In this document: piece by piece, positions 26,677 through 35,776 of the stretch
Numbering within the stretch: position 1 is the stretch's first letter
How the letters are laid out: each line of letters begins with the position of its first letter
Assembly: GCF_011801125.1 (NCBI RefSeq)
Contig: NZ_CP046171.1
Span: 6,076,001 to 6,140,000 of the forward strand
Direction: 5' to 3'
Origin: Nocardia brasiliensis
GTDB lineage: Bacteria; Actinomycetota; Actinomycetes; Mycobacteriales; Mycobacteriaceae
Length of the DNA stretch: 64,000 nt
Position numbers and translations under genes: made by a program
The notes under the pieces: generated by a model
Told to the model about the DNA's origin: nothing
The model's input: only the letters and a program-made list of their open reading frames with translations
Database searches by the model: none

Positions 26677-28281
26677 GTGAAATCCAGCAGATGGGCAGCG
26701 TTGTTGGTGGCGGCCGTTGTGGCGATGGGCCTGACGGCCTGTACGTCCGACGGTGGCGATGCGGCGGAGGGCGTGGTCACCGCGAACGGCGGTGAGCCGC
26801 AACATCCGCTCGTACCGACGAACACCAACGAGAACCAGGGCGGGCGCGTGGTCGACCGCTTGTTCGCCGGACTGAAGTACTACGACGCCGACGGCAAAGC
26901 TCACAATGAGGTCGCCGAGACGATCGAGTCGACCGACCGGCAGCACTATCGGATCACCCTCGAACCGGACTGGAAGTTCACCGACGGCACCCCGGTAACG
27001 GCGAAGTCGTTCGTCGACGCGTGGAACTACGGCGCGCTGAGCAGCAACGCGCAACTGCAGAGCTGGATCTTCGCCGCCATCGTCGGCTACGACGAAGTCT
27101 CGGTGGATCCGCCCAAGGCACAGACAATGTCGGGGCTGAAGGTGGTCGACGATCGCACGTTCACCGTCGATCTCACTCGCCCGTCGATCGATTTCGAACT
27201 CTCCCTGGGCTTTACGCCGTTCTTCCCGCTGCCCGAGGCGGCCTACCGGGACATGAAGGCGTTCGGCGAGAACCCGATCGGCAACGGCCCGTACAAGTTC
27301 GCGCACGACAACGCCTGGCAGCACAACGTACAGATCGATCTCGTGCCCAACCCTGACTATCGCGGCAACCGCCCGGCCAAGAACAAGGGGCTGCGGTTCG
27401 TGATGTACGCGACCTATGAGACCGCCTACGCGGACCTGCTGGCAGGCAACCTCGACCTGCTCGACACCATCCCGGACAACGCGCTGACCAGCTTCGCCGC
27501 CGATCTCGGCGACCGCGCCATCAAGAAGGCGACCGCGCGCTACGAGCACATCGGATTCCAGCCCACCGTGCCGCATTTCGGCGGTGAGGAGGGCGTGCTG
27601 CGGCGCAAGGCGATCTCGCTTGCCATCAACCGCAAGCAGATCGCCGAGACCATCTGGCACGGAACCAAGGTTCCGGCAAGGGATTTCACCTCCGCCAGCC
27701 TGCCCGGCTATAAGGCCGATCTGCCCGGGGTCGACCTGCTGGCCTACAACCCGGACGAGGCAAAGCGGCTGTGGGAGCAGGCCAATGCCATCACGCCGTG
27801 GACCGGCCGCTTCGAGATCGCCTACAACGCCGACGGTGGCCATCAGGCCTGGATCGAGGCCGTGGCGAACAGCGTCAAGAACACCCTCGGCATCGATGCC
27901 CTCGGCGCGCCCTACCCCACCTTCAAGCCGCTGCGCGACGCGATCACCGGCAAATCCATCCGCACCGCCTTCCGCAACGCCTGGCAGGGCGACTACCCGA
28001 CGATGCTGAACTTCCTTATGCCGCAGTATCTCTCCGATTCGGCGAGCAATGACATCGGCTACGTCAATCCGGAGTTCGACAAGATCATCGCGACCGCGTT
28101 GGCCGCACCGACCCCGGAGGAGTCCTACGCGCACATCGCGCGGGCTCAAGCGATCCTGTTCCAGGACATGCCCGATATCCCGGTGTTCGACGACAACAAC
28201 AACGCGGGCCATTCGGACCGGGTGCGCCAGGCGAAGCTGACCTGGAACGGTCTGTTCGCCTACGAGGGCGTCGAGAAGTAG
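26677..28281 (+). CDS. Peptide/solute-binding lipoprotein (ABC family 5, OppA-like)
   Basis: A 534-residue extracellular solute-binding protein. The signal peptide ends in a lipobox (MGLTAC, Cys near residue 22), so it is anchored outside the membrane. Family 5 features include GGRVVDRLFAGL near the N-terminus, KFTDGTPVTAKSFVDAW and NGPYKFA. The GTG start has GGAGGG five bases upstream. No permease or ATPase gene adjoins it, so it either serves a transporter encoded elsewhere or has a binding-only role. A fragment of a close paralogue lies at 57291-57653. A strong hairpin follows the stop. Confidence 0.9.
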   Translation: MKSSRWAALLVAAVVAMGLTACTSDGGDAAEGVVTANGGEPQHPLVPTNTNENQGGRVVDRLFAGLKYYDADGKAHNEVAETIESTDRQHYRITLEPDWKFTDGTPVTAKSFVDAWNYGALSSNAQLQSWIFAAIVGYDEVSVDPPKAQTMSGLKVVDDRTFTVDLTRPSIDFELSLGFTPFFPLPEAAYRDMKAFGENPIGNGPYKFAHDNAWQHNVQIDLVPNPDYRGNRPAKNKGLRFVMYATYETAYADLLAGNLDLLDTIPDNALTSFAADLGDRAIKKATARYEHIGFQPTVPHFGGEEGVLRRKAISLAINRKQIAETIWHGTKVPARDFTSASLPGYKADLPGVDLLAYNPDEAKRLWEQANAITPWTGRFEIAYNADGGHQAWIEAVANSVKNTLGIDALGAPYPTFKPLRDAITGKSIRTAFRNAWQGDYPTMLNFLMPQYLSDSASNDIGYVNPEFDKIIATALAAPTPEESYAHIARAQAILFQDMPDIPVFDDNNNAGHSDRVRQAKLTWNGLFAYEGVEK

Positions 28282-28289
28282 CAGGCGAC

Positions 28290-28320
28290 GGCCGGTCGGT
28301 GCCATCGACACCGACCGGCC
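28290..28320. terminator. Terminator hairpin after the binding-protein gene
   Basis: Perfect 12-bp stem (GGCCGGTCGGTG with its complement) and a 7-base loop, 9 bases after the stop. It lies between convergent genes and can serve both. Confidence 0.7.
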
Positions 28321-28335
28321 TGATCCGACTCGATA

Positions 28336-28542
28336 TCAGAAAGTGCAGTCCGTGGCGCGACCCGCCCAGCCGCCCTTCAGGAATCGGATCACGGCGCAGA
28401 AGATGTCCGCCGACGAGGAACCCTGCACGTCCGTCGCGGTCGCGGCGGTAGCGGTAGGCGCGGCAACCGGTTCCGCGGCGGCCAGGCCGGCCGGCGCGAG
28501 CAGACCCGCCGTCAGCGCGGCGACAACGATGAGCTTCTTCAC
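28336..28542 (-). CDS. Small secreted peptide
   Basis: A 68-residue product if translation starts at the GTG at 28542, which is well spaced from AGAGGA; the ATG at 28548 is closer to it. The signal peptide (KKLIVVAALTAGLLAPAGLAAAEP) is followed by a mature part of about 43 residues with two cysteines, in DIFCAVIRF and ATDCTF. Such short two-cysteine secreted peptides are common in Nocardia and have no known function. It lies directly downstream of the AraC-type regulator. Confidence 0.6.
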   Translation of the reverse strand: MKKLIVVAALTAGLLAPAGLAAAEPVAAPTATAATATDVQGSSSADIFCAVIRFLKGGWAGRATDCTF

Positions 28543-28558
28543 AAGCATGTCCTCTTCT

Positions 28559-29464
28559 TCAAGTGACTGAACGTGTTCCATCATCGCGAGTGCCCGCGCA
28601 ATGGTCTTCATCCGGGGCATCCGAACGTTCCTCGCGACTCGGGAGTTCGGGAAGGTAGCGCTCGTCGGCGCTGCGCGCGTACGCCCCTGGTGTGGTGCCC
28701 AGAATGCGCTTGAAATGGCGGATCAGGTGCGGCTGATCGTGAAACCCGGTGGTGGCCGCCACGTCTCGGGCGGGCATGCCGCCGAGCAGCAGTGGACGGG
28801 CCAGGTCGACCCGGCGCGAGATCAGATACTGGTGTGGCGGCATCCCGAACTCGCGACTGAACGCGCGAATGAGATGGGTGGCGTCGGCATGCAACACCGC
28901 GGCCGCCTCGGTGAGCGAAACCCCCTCGGTGGTACGGGAATCGAGCAGCTCGCGCAGCCGGTGCGCCAGCCCGGGGTCGGCGCGGCGCGGCGGCGGGTCG
29001 GTGCCACGCAGCAGGTCACGCAAACGGTCGTGGATGAGCGCGAGGCGACTTGCCGCCTCGAATTCCGCGTCGACATGCGTGAGGGCGGTGTGCAATTGGT
29101 GAATGCGGCGATGCAGTAGCGGGTCGGCGAAGGTGGGAGTATCGACGGCCCGACCGATCATCGCCTCGGTCAGATGCTCGTCGTCGAGGTAAAGCACCCG
29201 CTTGCGGAACCCCCGGGCGGTCGCCGCCTGACCGTTGTGCGGAACATGCGGCGGCAAAAGCGAAACCACCGAACCCAGGGCACCGTGCTCGTGCCGGTCC
29301 AGGTCGTAGCGCACCGCCCCGTAGTCGACGATCAACAGCGTCCAGGAATCGTGAGCGTGCATCGGGTAGACGTGCTCGACGAACCGCGCATGAAAGACCT
29401 CGACGATCCCCGGTACCCGCGGCTGCCAGGCGCTGACCCGCTCCACCACACCACCGGCAACCAT
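28559..29464 (-). CDS. AraC family transcriptional regulator
   Basis: About 301 residues from the ATG at 29464. The N-terminal cupin-type sensing domain has HAHDSWTLLIVDYGAV and PPHVPHNG. The C-terminal pair of helix-turn-helix motifs includes LTEAAAVLHADATHLIRAFSREFG and RDVAATTGFHDQPHLIRHFKRILG, diagnostic for AraC/XylS. It is divergent from the DUF2000 gene with only about 50 bases between the starts, a pairing often seen for this family, so it probably regulates that gene. Confidence 0.88.
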   Translation of the reverse strand: MVAGGVVERVSAWQPRVPGIVEVFHARFVEHVYPMHAHDSWTLLIVDYGAVRYDLDRHEHGALGSVVSLLPPHVPHNGQAATARGFRKRVLYLDDEHLTEAMIGRAVDTPTFADPLLHRRIHQLHTALTHVDAEFEAASRLALIHDRLRDLLRGTDPPPRRADPGLAHRLRELLDSRTTEGVSLTEAAAVLHADATHLIRAFSREFGMPPHQYLISRRVDLARPLLLGGMPARDVAATTGFHDQPHLIRHFKRILGTTPGAYARSADERYLPELPSREERSDAPDEDHCAGTRDDGTRSVT

Positions 29465-29514
29465 GCCAGGATCGTACAAGCCTTTCCCGGCAGGTCAGCG
29501 GGAGAGTGAACGCC

Positions 29515-29934
29515 ATGGAGAACGTACGTTTCGATACCAAGATCGCGGTACTGCTGCGGGAAGACCTGCAGACTTGGCAACGGCTGAACGTGACAGCCTT
29601 TCTGGTGAGCGGTCTCGGCACGGCAGAATCCGAGGTGATCGGCGAGCCCTACGAAGACGCGGACGCGACCGTCTACCTGCCGATGTTCCGGCAGCCGGTG
29701 CTCGTCTTCGAAGGCAGTAAAGAGGTGCTGCGCACCGCGCACGGCAAGGCGCTGGCGCGGGAATTGCACACGTCGATATTCACTTCCGACCTGTTCACCA
29801 CCGGGAACGACCGGGACAACCGGGCGGCCGTGCGCACGGTCAGCACCGCGAACCTCGACCTCGTCGGCATCGCCGTCTACGGACCGCGCAATGTGGTGGA
29901 CAAGGTGCTCAAGGGTGCTCGGATGCATCCATGA
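29515..29934 (+). CDS. DUF2000 family protein
   Basis: A 139-residue protein; the ATG at 29515 is better spaced from GGGAG than the GTG at 29506. It matches the DUF2000 pattern as I know it: an N-terminal KIAVLLREDLQTWQ strand-helix, the central YLPMFRQPVLVFEG and a C-terminal VGIAVYGPRNVVDKVLKG. The fold resembles peptidyl-tRNA hydrolase 2-like proteins. The biochemical role is unknown. Divergent pairing with the AraC gene suggests induced expression. Confidence 0.8.
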   Translation: MENVRFDTKIAVLLREDLQTWQRLNVTAFLVSGLGTAESEVIGEPYEDADATVYLPMFRQPVLVFEGSKEVLRTAHGKALARELHTSIFTSDLFTTGNDRDNRAAVRTVSTANLDLVGIAVYGPRNVVDKVLKGARMHP

Positions 29935-29961
29935 GCCAGAATGGCTGCGCCGCTGGCGGTT

Positions 29962-31023
29962 TCAATTCCGCAGCATCCGGTTCAGCCAGCCGGTCAGGTA
30001 ATCGAGCACGGCCGGGTCGATAGTTGTCGCTATTCTCGCGTATTCGTCCGGCATGCCGGTCTCCGCGGCTTGCATGAGGTGGTTGGCGCCCTCGAAGGTA
30101 TGCACCGTCGACTTCGGATCGGCCGCCAGGAATTCGCGCATCAGCGGTTCGTTGATCGCGGCCTCGACCTGCACGTCCTTGGTGCCGAAGAGCGCCAGCA
30201 CCGGGATGCGGAGTGCCCGCAACGCAGGTTCCGGGTCGTGCGTCGCTTGGGCCGCGTACTCCCGGTTGATCGCCCGGTCGATGTCCTCATCAGAAGCCTG
30301 CTCGGCTTCCGGCAGCCGCTGGTTCGCCGCGCGCGCATTCTTGCGTGCTTGGTCGAAATTGCCGACCCGGAGCAGATCGCACTCGGTTTGCACGGCAGCG
30401 TCGCTGGCGGCCAACCGATCGGCCGCGCTCGTTCCGGTCGCCTGGAGTTGCACCCGCATCTGATGCTTCAGCACCTCGCATCCCGTCTGCGCCGGCCCCG
30501 CCATGAGCACGGCGAATGCCACCTTGTCGGGCGCTTTCTCGGCTACCAGCGGCGCCAAGGATCCACCCTGACTGTGTCCGAGAACGCCGATGCGCGCGCG
30601 GTCGATATCAGCCCGGTCGCCCAGGTAGGAGATCTGCGCGAGAACATCCGACACCAAGTCCGCATAGGAGGCCTCACTCTTGTCCCCGGTCGTCGCGCCG
30701 ACCCCTCGATCATCGGCGCGCAGGACCGCATATCCCGCCTTGGTCAAAGCGTCGGCGAGCACCAGGAACGGCTTGTGCTCGGCAAAAGACTCGTCCCGAT
30801 TCTGTTTTCCTCCGCCGGGCACCAAAACCACCGCGGGGAAAGGGCCATCCCGGTTCGGGGTGGTCAGCGTGCCGCCGATGGTGATATCACCATTGCTTAT
30901 GCGCACTTCCGTCGACCGATAAGGCTCGTCGGAGCCGTTCCGCGTCGGCCCACATCCCGCCACCACGACCGACAACAGCAATACCGCGAGGGCGAACCCA
31001 CCACGCTCAGCGATGAAACCCAC
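29962..31023 (-). CDS. Alpha/beta-hydrolase lipoprotein
   Basis: A 353-residue serine hydrolase of the dienelactone hydrolase/S33 type. From the GTG at 31023 (AGGTA upstream) the protein has a signal peptide with lipobox VVVAGCG, so it is exported and lipid-anchored. The nucleophile is in LGHSQGGSLAPL, the acid probably in LFGTKDVQVE and the histidine in EGANHLMQ. The substrate, an ester or peptide, is unknown. The longer upstream frame is rejected because it would bury the signal peptide. Confidence 0.82.
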   Translation of the reverse strand: MGFIAERGGFALAVLLLSVVVAGCGPTRNGSDEPYRSTEVRISNGDITIGGTLTTPNRDGPFPAVVLVPGGGKQNRDESFAEHKPFLVLADALTKAGYAVLRADDRGVGATTGDKSEASYADLVSDVLAQISYLGDRADIDRARIGVLGHSQGGSLAPLVAEKAPDKVAFAVLMAGPAQTGCEVLKHQMRVQLQATGTSAADRLAASDAAVQTECDLLRVGNFDQARKNARAANQRLPEAEQASDEDIDRAINREYAAQATHDPEPALRALRIPVLALFGTKDVQVEAAINEPLMREFLAADPKSTVHTFEGANHLMQAAETGMPDEYARIATTIDPAVLDYLTGWLNRMLRN

Positions 31024-31451
31024 GTCTACCTGCCGTCCATTCTCGTTGGGAGACAGCCCTTGCCAGGGACTGTATGCGTGAGAATGCGACCGCACATCGG
31101 GGAACACCCGGAGATTTCCCCGGGACACCGGGGCATCAACGCACTTGGCGCGATCAACCCAAATCCGAACCGCCCCAAGGGATCACGCCTGCGCCGCCCC
31201 ACTGCAGGCGTTCAAAACCCCCGAGGCTTCACCGCGGATAGGCGCCGATCAGGCGATGGTGACAGGGACGGGGTCGCCGTCGATCCTCTCGTCGGGCGGG
31301 ATCGGCCGCACGCCGTAGTCCTTGCCCGTCCGATGCGCCTCGCATGGTCAACACCAGTACCGCGCCGTCACTCGAGGGAATCGACATGTTGGCGCTGGTG
31401 TGGCCCGTGGTGGGCATTTCGACCGATCGCCACATCCCTTACCGGCGTGCA
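31024..31451. other. Intergenic region with decayed coding sequence
   Basis: No intact gene. On the minus strand around 31249-31340 a short frame ends GKDYGVRPIPPDERIDGDPVPVTIA and looks like the end of a lost protein; the frames upstream are broken. I cannot name the original gene. Confidence 0.35.
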
Positions 31452-31820
31452 CTATTCGGACGACCCCGCGATGAGTTCGGCAAGCACCGCCGCTTCGCTG
31501 ATGTCGGCATTCTTGGTGCCGGTGAGCAGCGTCAGATCGTTCCGTTCAGCCAGTTCTCGTAGATGAGCGAGTGCTTCGGCACGTTCGGGCTCGGTCAGTT
31601 CGGCGTGGTAGCGGCGGGTGAATTCGTCGAAGAGTTCCGGGTCGTGGTGGTACCACTGGCGGAGCTCGGTCGATGGGGCGATGTGTTTGCACCACTCGTC
31701 GAGGTGGGCGCGGGCCTTGCTGACCCCACGGGGCCAGAGCCGGTCCACCAGGACACGGGTGCCATCGCGCGGAGTCGGGTCGTCGTAGATCCTGCGAACC
31801 CGCACAGTGTGCCGTGCCAT
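31452..31820 (-). CDS. DUF488 family protein
   Basis: A 122-residue protein of the YeaO-like DUF488 family: RVRRIYDD near the start, [29 protein letters not shown] and LTLLTGTKN are family hallmarks. Its function is unknown, though structural relatives suggest nucleic-acid or nucleotide binding. It stands alone beside the broken folE. Confidence 0.85.
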   Translation of the reverse strand: MARHTVRVRRIYDDPTPRDGTRVLVDRLWPRGVSKARAHLDEWCKHIAPSTELRQWYHHDPELFDEFTRRYHAELTEPERAEALAHLRELAERNDLTLLTGTKNADISEAAVLAELIAGSSE

Positions 31821-31863
31821 CTGGACCTCCCTGTTCGCTCCTCCTCGACGCTAACCCGCTCGG

Positions 31864-32339
31864 TCAGGATTTGACGCCGGCGAGCGCGAAGAATTCTTGA
31901 CAAGAACGCGGACCCTGGCGCAGGGCGCCCAGCAACGCGGAGGTGACCGTGGCCGATTCGGTCGATCGCACGCCCCGCAGGGTCATGCATCTGTGTTCGG
32001 CCTCGATGACCACGCCGACACCACCCGGCCGCAGATGTTCGGCGAGCCAGTCCGCGATCTGCTTGGTAAGCCGTTCTTGCGGCTGTGGCCGGTCGGCGAA
32101 TGCTCGGCCACCCAGGCAGTTTGGCCAGCCCGATGATGCGTTCACCGGGCAGATAGCCGATGTGCGCGGTACCGACGAACGGCAGCAGGTGATGCTCGCA
32201 CCCCGAGCGCAGCGGCACAATTGCGCACCAGGATCAATTCGTCGTCGATCCCCAGAGCCTCGAGAAACGCGGCCGCCGCACTTTCGGCGGCCGTCATATC
32301 CCGGCCCGACGCTTGCGACAGAACCCGCAACGAACCCAT
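31864..32339 (-). pseudogene. folE: Decayed GTP cyclohydrolase I gene
   Basis: Pieces of FolE, the enzyme making dihydroneopterin triphosphate from GTP, appear in three frames. A start at 32339 leads to TAAESAAAAFLEALGIDDE, then jumps straight to LILVR, omitting roughly 60 residues of the usual sequence. A shift near 32222 leads to [25 protein letters not shown] (zinc ligands Cys-His-His present). A second shift near 32110 leads to the C-terminal end from [11 protein letters not shown] to FALAGVKS. At least three lesions make this a true pseudogene. A working copy must exist elsewhere if folate is made. Confidence 0.85.
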
Positions 32340-32425
32340 GTGATGTTCTTCCGGAGAACAGTGCCGCACTCCACCCGGCGAAGCCAGGGCCTGGCCGGGT
32401 GGAGTGAACGAACTCGCGCGACTCG

Positions 32426-32911
32426 CTAAGCGGCGCTGAGGTTGCGAGCGGCGACGGTGTGGCGATGCCACGCCGGGTCATAGGCGAGGGCCAACCGCCC
32501 CAAGGTGAGCGCGGCGAGCATGAGCCCGAAGTCACGCAGCGCCACATCGTAGAAGCCCGGGTAGCTCAGCAAATTGATCACGATTCCGGCCAACCACGCG
32601 GCGACCACGAAGGCCGCGTAGCGCGGCTTGACCGCGACGGCCAGGCCCGCGACGATCTCGATCACCCCGACCACCCACATCGTCTGATGCGCACTGAAGG
32701 GCGACAGGTCCGCGATCCACGGCGCCAGATAGTTCTCCCAGGTCGTGAGCACATTGGTGAACTTGTCGAGACCGAAGGCGATCGGCAGCACGGTAAAACC
32801 GATGCGCAACAGCAGAAATGCCCCGTATCCGGGGTCGCTGCGCGCGCGTTGCACAGCCTCGCCGAAGGTGCGAGGAGCAGGAGCCAGGGGGTGCGAGGTC
32901 GAAGCGTTCAT
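32426..32911 (-). CDS. DoxX family membrane protein
   Basis: A 161-residue protein with four hydrophobic helices and the DoxX pattern: LLLRIGFTVLPIAFGLDKF in the first helix, then GVIEIVAGLAVAVKPRYAAFV. DoxX-type proteins are linked to redox homeostasis and sulfur or disulfide stress in actinobacteria, though the chemistry is unclear. It is divergent from a cysteine-containing ArsR-like regulator, with an AT-rich dyad between the two. Confidence 0.85.
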   Translation of the reverse strand: MNASTSHPLAPAPRTFGEAVQRARSDPGYGAFLLLRIGFTVLPIAFGLDKFTNVLTTWENYLAPWIADLSPFSAHQTMWVVGVIEIVAGLAVAVKPRYAAFVVAAWLAGIVINLLSYPGFYDVALRDFGLMLAALTLGRLALAYDPAWHRHTVAARNLSAA

Positions 32912-32936
32912 CTGGAAACCCTTCTGTAAGACTAAT

Positions 32937-32956
32937 GAATTCTATTTTTAGAATCC
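32937..32956. promoter_or_regulatory. AT-rich dyad between DoxX and regulator genes
   Basis: GAATTCTA-TTTT-TAGAATCC is an 8-4-8 inverted repeat with one mismatch, 26 bases upstream of the DoxX start and 49 upstream of the regulator start. It stands out in GC-rich DNA and is a good operator candidate. Confidence 0.55.
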
Positions 32957-33004
32957 CCTCCGGCTACCTATTTGTCAATACCGTTTGGTGTTAGAGTCGG
33001 GGAC

Positions 33005-33691
33005 ATGCCCACTCCCCGTTCCACCACCCCGGCGGTACTGGCAGCGCTGAGCAACCTGGACGACCCGTTGCGGCGCAAGCTCTACGAGTACGTGACCGAG
33101 AGCGACACCCCGGTCTCGCGGGAGCAGGGCGCGGCCGCCGCCGGCATCAGCCGCACCCTCGCCGCCTACCACCTCGACAAACTGGCCGAAGCCGACCTGG
33201 TGACCGTCAGCTACCAACGCCCACCCGGCCGCGGCGGCCCCGGCGCCGGCCGCCCGGCGAAGTTCTACGCCCGCGCCACCAAGGAAATGGCGGTCAGCGT
33301 CCCGCCGCGCGACTACGAACTCCTCGCCCGCCTGCTCGTCTCCTCGGTCGAACGCGACGACAGCGGAACGGTCCAAGCCGCAGTACACGAAGCCGCCCGC
33401 GAAGCCGGAAAACACGCGGCCACCAACGCAAATGGCGACCTACTCACAGCACTGCGCAGCTGCGGCTACCTCCCCCATGTAGCGGACGGCTGTATCCGCC
33501 TCCGCAACTGCCCTTTTCACCTAGTCGCCCAAAACCACCGCGACCTGGTCTGCGGCCTCAACCTACGACTCGTCGAAGGCGCGATCACCGCAAGCACCCA
33601 CCCCGAAGCACGAGCCGAACTATCCCCACAACCAGACCAATGCTGTGTTGTGGTGCACCACAGTGAGTTTGCGCCGCGGGCGCAGGAGTAG
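33005..33691 (+). CDS. ArsR-like winged-helix regulator with C-terminal cysteines
   Basis: About 228 residues from the ATG at 33005. The winged helix covers residues 10-75 (LDDPLRRKLYEYV, VSREQGAAAAGISRTLAAYHLDKLAEADLV). The C-terminal half has cysteines in LRSCGYL, DGCIRLRNCPFH, LVCGLN and QCCVV. This spacing recalls SufR-type regulators, whose cysteines bind an iron-sulfur cluster. The gene diverges from doxX across a dyad, so a redox-sensing regulator of DoxX is a reasonable inference. Confidence 0.78.
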   Translation: MPTPRSTTPAVLAALSNLDDPLRRKLYEYVTESDTPVSREQGAAAAGISRTLAAYHLDKLAEADLVTVSYQRPPGRGGPGAGRPAKFYARATKEMAVSVPPRDYELLARLLVSSVERDDSGTVQAAVHEAAREAGKHAATNANGDLLTALRSCGYLPHVADGCIRLRNCPFHLVAQNHRDLVCGLNLRLVEGAITASTHPEARAELSPQPDQCCVVVHHSEFAPRAQE

Positions 33692-34189
33692 CCGCTGAAC
33701 CCGTAGCGCGGGGCTTCCATTCGCCGAACGCTCGACGTCCAGTAAATACTCAGTCGGTGAGATCCCGATTATGGTGACGGGCCGGATGGTTCGCCTCGCC
33801 AGGTGATTCCACGCGGATCGAGGACAACGAGTCCAGGTAGGACCCCAACGCGGGTTGACGATAAAGAAGATCAACACCATGAACGGCAGGGCGAGCCTGG
33901 TCAAGCTCAGCCATCCCGACCAAGCGATGAATCCGGCGTAAAGATAGATCGGGACACCGGCAGCGAATGCCGCGCTCCAAAACGCCCGCGGCCGTGTGTA
34001 CCGGAATGACGTCACACCCCACCAGGCGTACGCGAACACCAGCGCGAAAACCGCATAGTTGCCGATGACCGGCAATAATCCCGCCGATCGCAGGTTCTCG
34101 GAGAGCCAAGCGACGGGCGGCGCCAGCGACAGCACGATCCACACGACAAGAAAGCCCAGGTTGAACGCCTTTTCTTTACGATTGAGCAT
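33620..34189 (-). CDS. Hypothetical membrane protein
   Basis: About 189 residues from the ATG at 34189, with four strong hydrophobic helices in the first 120 (LGFLVVWIVLSLAPPVAWL, FALVFAYAWWG, FWSAAFAAGVPIYLYAG, LALPFMVLIFFIV). The C-terminal third is basic and overlaps the 3' end of the regulator gene on the other strand by about 70 bases, so the real stop may have been lost earlier. No family is recognised. Confidence 0.55.
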   Translation of the reverse strand: MLNRKEKAFNLGFLVVWIVLSLAPPVAWLSENLRSAGLLPVIGNYAVFALVFAYAWWGVTSFRYTRPRAFWSAAFAAGVPIYLYAGFIAWSGWLSLTRLALPFMVLIFFIVNPRWGPTWTRCPRSAWNHLARRTIRPVTIIGISPTEYLLDVERSANGSPALRVQRLLLRPRRKLTVVHHNTALVWLWG

Positions 34190-34401
34190 TGCAACAGCAC
34201 CCCACGATGTCGTGTTCCCGGTCAGCGCGATCACCTATAACCAGCCGAACACTACCCGTGTGCCGAGCGGCCGCCGCACCGACAACCATGCGGCAGTCGG
34301 AATACAGCGAAAGACATTGCAACTACGCATGTTCGGGCAGTAGCGTCCCTGCCGACAACGGCGACTGCGCCGAACACGGCCGACGGACGGGGGACGCACT
34401 G

Positions 34402-34491
34402 ATGACCAACACACCGGACAACAACTTTATCGAGGGCTTGACCTGGGACCGGCAGGCAAACGCCGCCTATCTCACCATCCGGTCCGACTGA
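34402..34491 (+). pseudogene. N-terminal fragment of a DUF2283-like gene cut by an IS element
   Basis: The frame starts at 34402 and its segment LTWDRQANAAYLTIRSD resembles the start of DUF2283 proteins (YDPEADALYI pattern). It ends at a TGA that is the first three bases of the adjacent IS3-family element. The rest of the gene is not found beyond the far end of the element, so the insertion was followed by deletion or the gene was already incomplete. Confidence 0.5.
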
Positions 34492-34518
34492 GGTTCCCCC
34501 GCTAATCCGGAGAGCGGA

Positions 34519-35412
34519 TTATCTGATTCCGGCCGGAACCTGTTGATGGTAACTGGATTCGAACTCATCCGGTGATCGCCAACCCAGCTTCTTCTGGATC
34601 CGCTGGGAGTTGTACCAACCATCGATGTAGGCGAACAACGCGTTCTCGGCCTCGTCACGGGTCCGCCAAGACCTCCGGTAAACCAACTCGGTCTTCAGGG
34701 TGGAGAAGAAGTTCTCCATCAACGCGTTGTCGTAGGAATCGCCAACCGACCCCATCGACTGCGCAATCCCGTTGTCGGCCAACCGATTCACGAACCGGAT
34801 AGCCGTGTAGGTCGAGCCTCTGCCGGAATGGTGAATCAGCTCACCATCGCGAACATCGCGGGACCAGACGCCGTATTCCAGAGCGCCGAGGACGAGGTCG
34901 GTGTCGCAGCGGTCAGAGGTCTTCCAGCCCACGATCCGGTTGGAGAAGGCATCGCGGACCGCGGCCAGCCAGAACACACCTTCCCCGACCGGGATTCGGG
35001 TCGCGTCGGCGACCCACAGCTTGTTCGGGGCGTCGGCGGTGAAGTTCCGCTCGACCAGATCCGGTGCCGGTCTGGCCCGCGGATCTTGTCTGGTGGAACC
35101 GATCCGCCACTTGCGGCGCAGGTACGCACCCTGCAATCCCGCCTGACCCATCAGCCGCTCCACCCGTTTGAGGCCGACCCCGATCCCTCTCCGCTCCAGC
35201 ATCGCGTGCACACGCGCAGAGCCGTAGGTGCCGCCGGAACTGGCATGGATATCGACGATCTCGGCCAGCAACCGCCCCTCGGCGAGATGGCGTGCCGAGG
35301 GTTCGACCGCCCGTTTCTTCCACTCGTAGAACGTCGATGACGCGATCTCGAGCACCCGTAATACGAGCTCGACCGGGTACTGCGGATGGTCTTTGACGAA
35401 CCGCACGATCAC
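34519..35412 (-). CDS. IS3-family transposase OrfB with a lost catalytic residue
   Basis: A 297-residue integrase-core protein from a GTG that overlaps the orfA stop. The first DDE aspartate is in LWVADATRIP. The second motif, usually HHSDRGS, reads HHSGRGS, so the catalytic Asp is replaced by Gly. The glutamate is in NALMENFFSTLKTEL. The N-terminal HTH_21-like part includes YGSARVHAMLERRGI. The replaced aspartate should abolish transposition. Confidence 0.85.
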   Translation of the reverse strand: MIVRFVKDHPQYPVELVLRVLEIASSTFYEWKKRAVEPSARHLAEGRLLAEIVDIHASSGGTYGSARVHAMLERRGIGVGLKRVERLMGQAGLQGAYLRRKWRIGSTRQDPRARPAPDLVERNFTADAPNKLWVADATRIPVGEGVFWLAAVRDAFSNRIVGWKTSDRCDTDLVLGALEYGVWSRDVRDGELIHHSGRGSTYTAIRFVNRLADNGIAQSMGSVGDSYDNALMENFFSTLKTELVYRRSWRTRDEAENALFAYIDGWYNSQRIQKKLGWRSPDEFESSYHQQVPAGIR

Positions 35413-35714
35413 CTCCGGGTCTGGTCGGGCTCCGAGGCGAAATACGCACTCGCAGAGCGCAACACCGCATTCACTCGCTCCAGTTCGGCGACCTTCTTCT
35501 TCAACGCCCGGTTCTCCGCGGCCACGTCGGTGGTCGGTCAGTCAGCCCGTTCGCCGGCATCGGCCTCGGCTTGACGGATCCAGTTCCGCAACGCTTCGTG
35601 ATGCACGCGCAGTTGCGCGGCGAGCTTGCGGACCGTCGGCTTGGGATCGGACTCGCGATACAGCCGGACCGCTCGCGCCTTCAACTCGTCGGGGTACTTC
35701 GTCGGTGCTGCCAC
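35409..35714 (-). pseudogene. IS3-family orfA interrupted by a stop codon
   Basis: From the GTG at 35714 (AAGGAG upstream) the frame encodes an HTH_Tnp_1 protein: KYPDELKARAVRLYRES, then VHHEALRNWIRQAEADAG. A TGA at 35538-35540 breaks it after ERAD. The same frame then continues to the natural end with AAENRALKKKVAELERVN and SASAYFASEPDQ, so the TGA is a nonsense mutation and not a frameshift. Confidence 0.75.
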
Positions 35715-35776
35715 AAGGGACTCCTTCCAGGCCCTATCGGACCATGCTCAGAGCCCTCCGAGAAAGCAGGGGAACC

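Noticed and set aside
31229..31562. Short ORFs on both strands between the hydrolase and DUF488 genes
   Set aside because: None has a start, domain or sensible composition over its full length; treated as decayed sequence.
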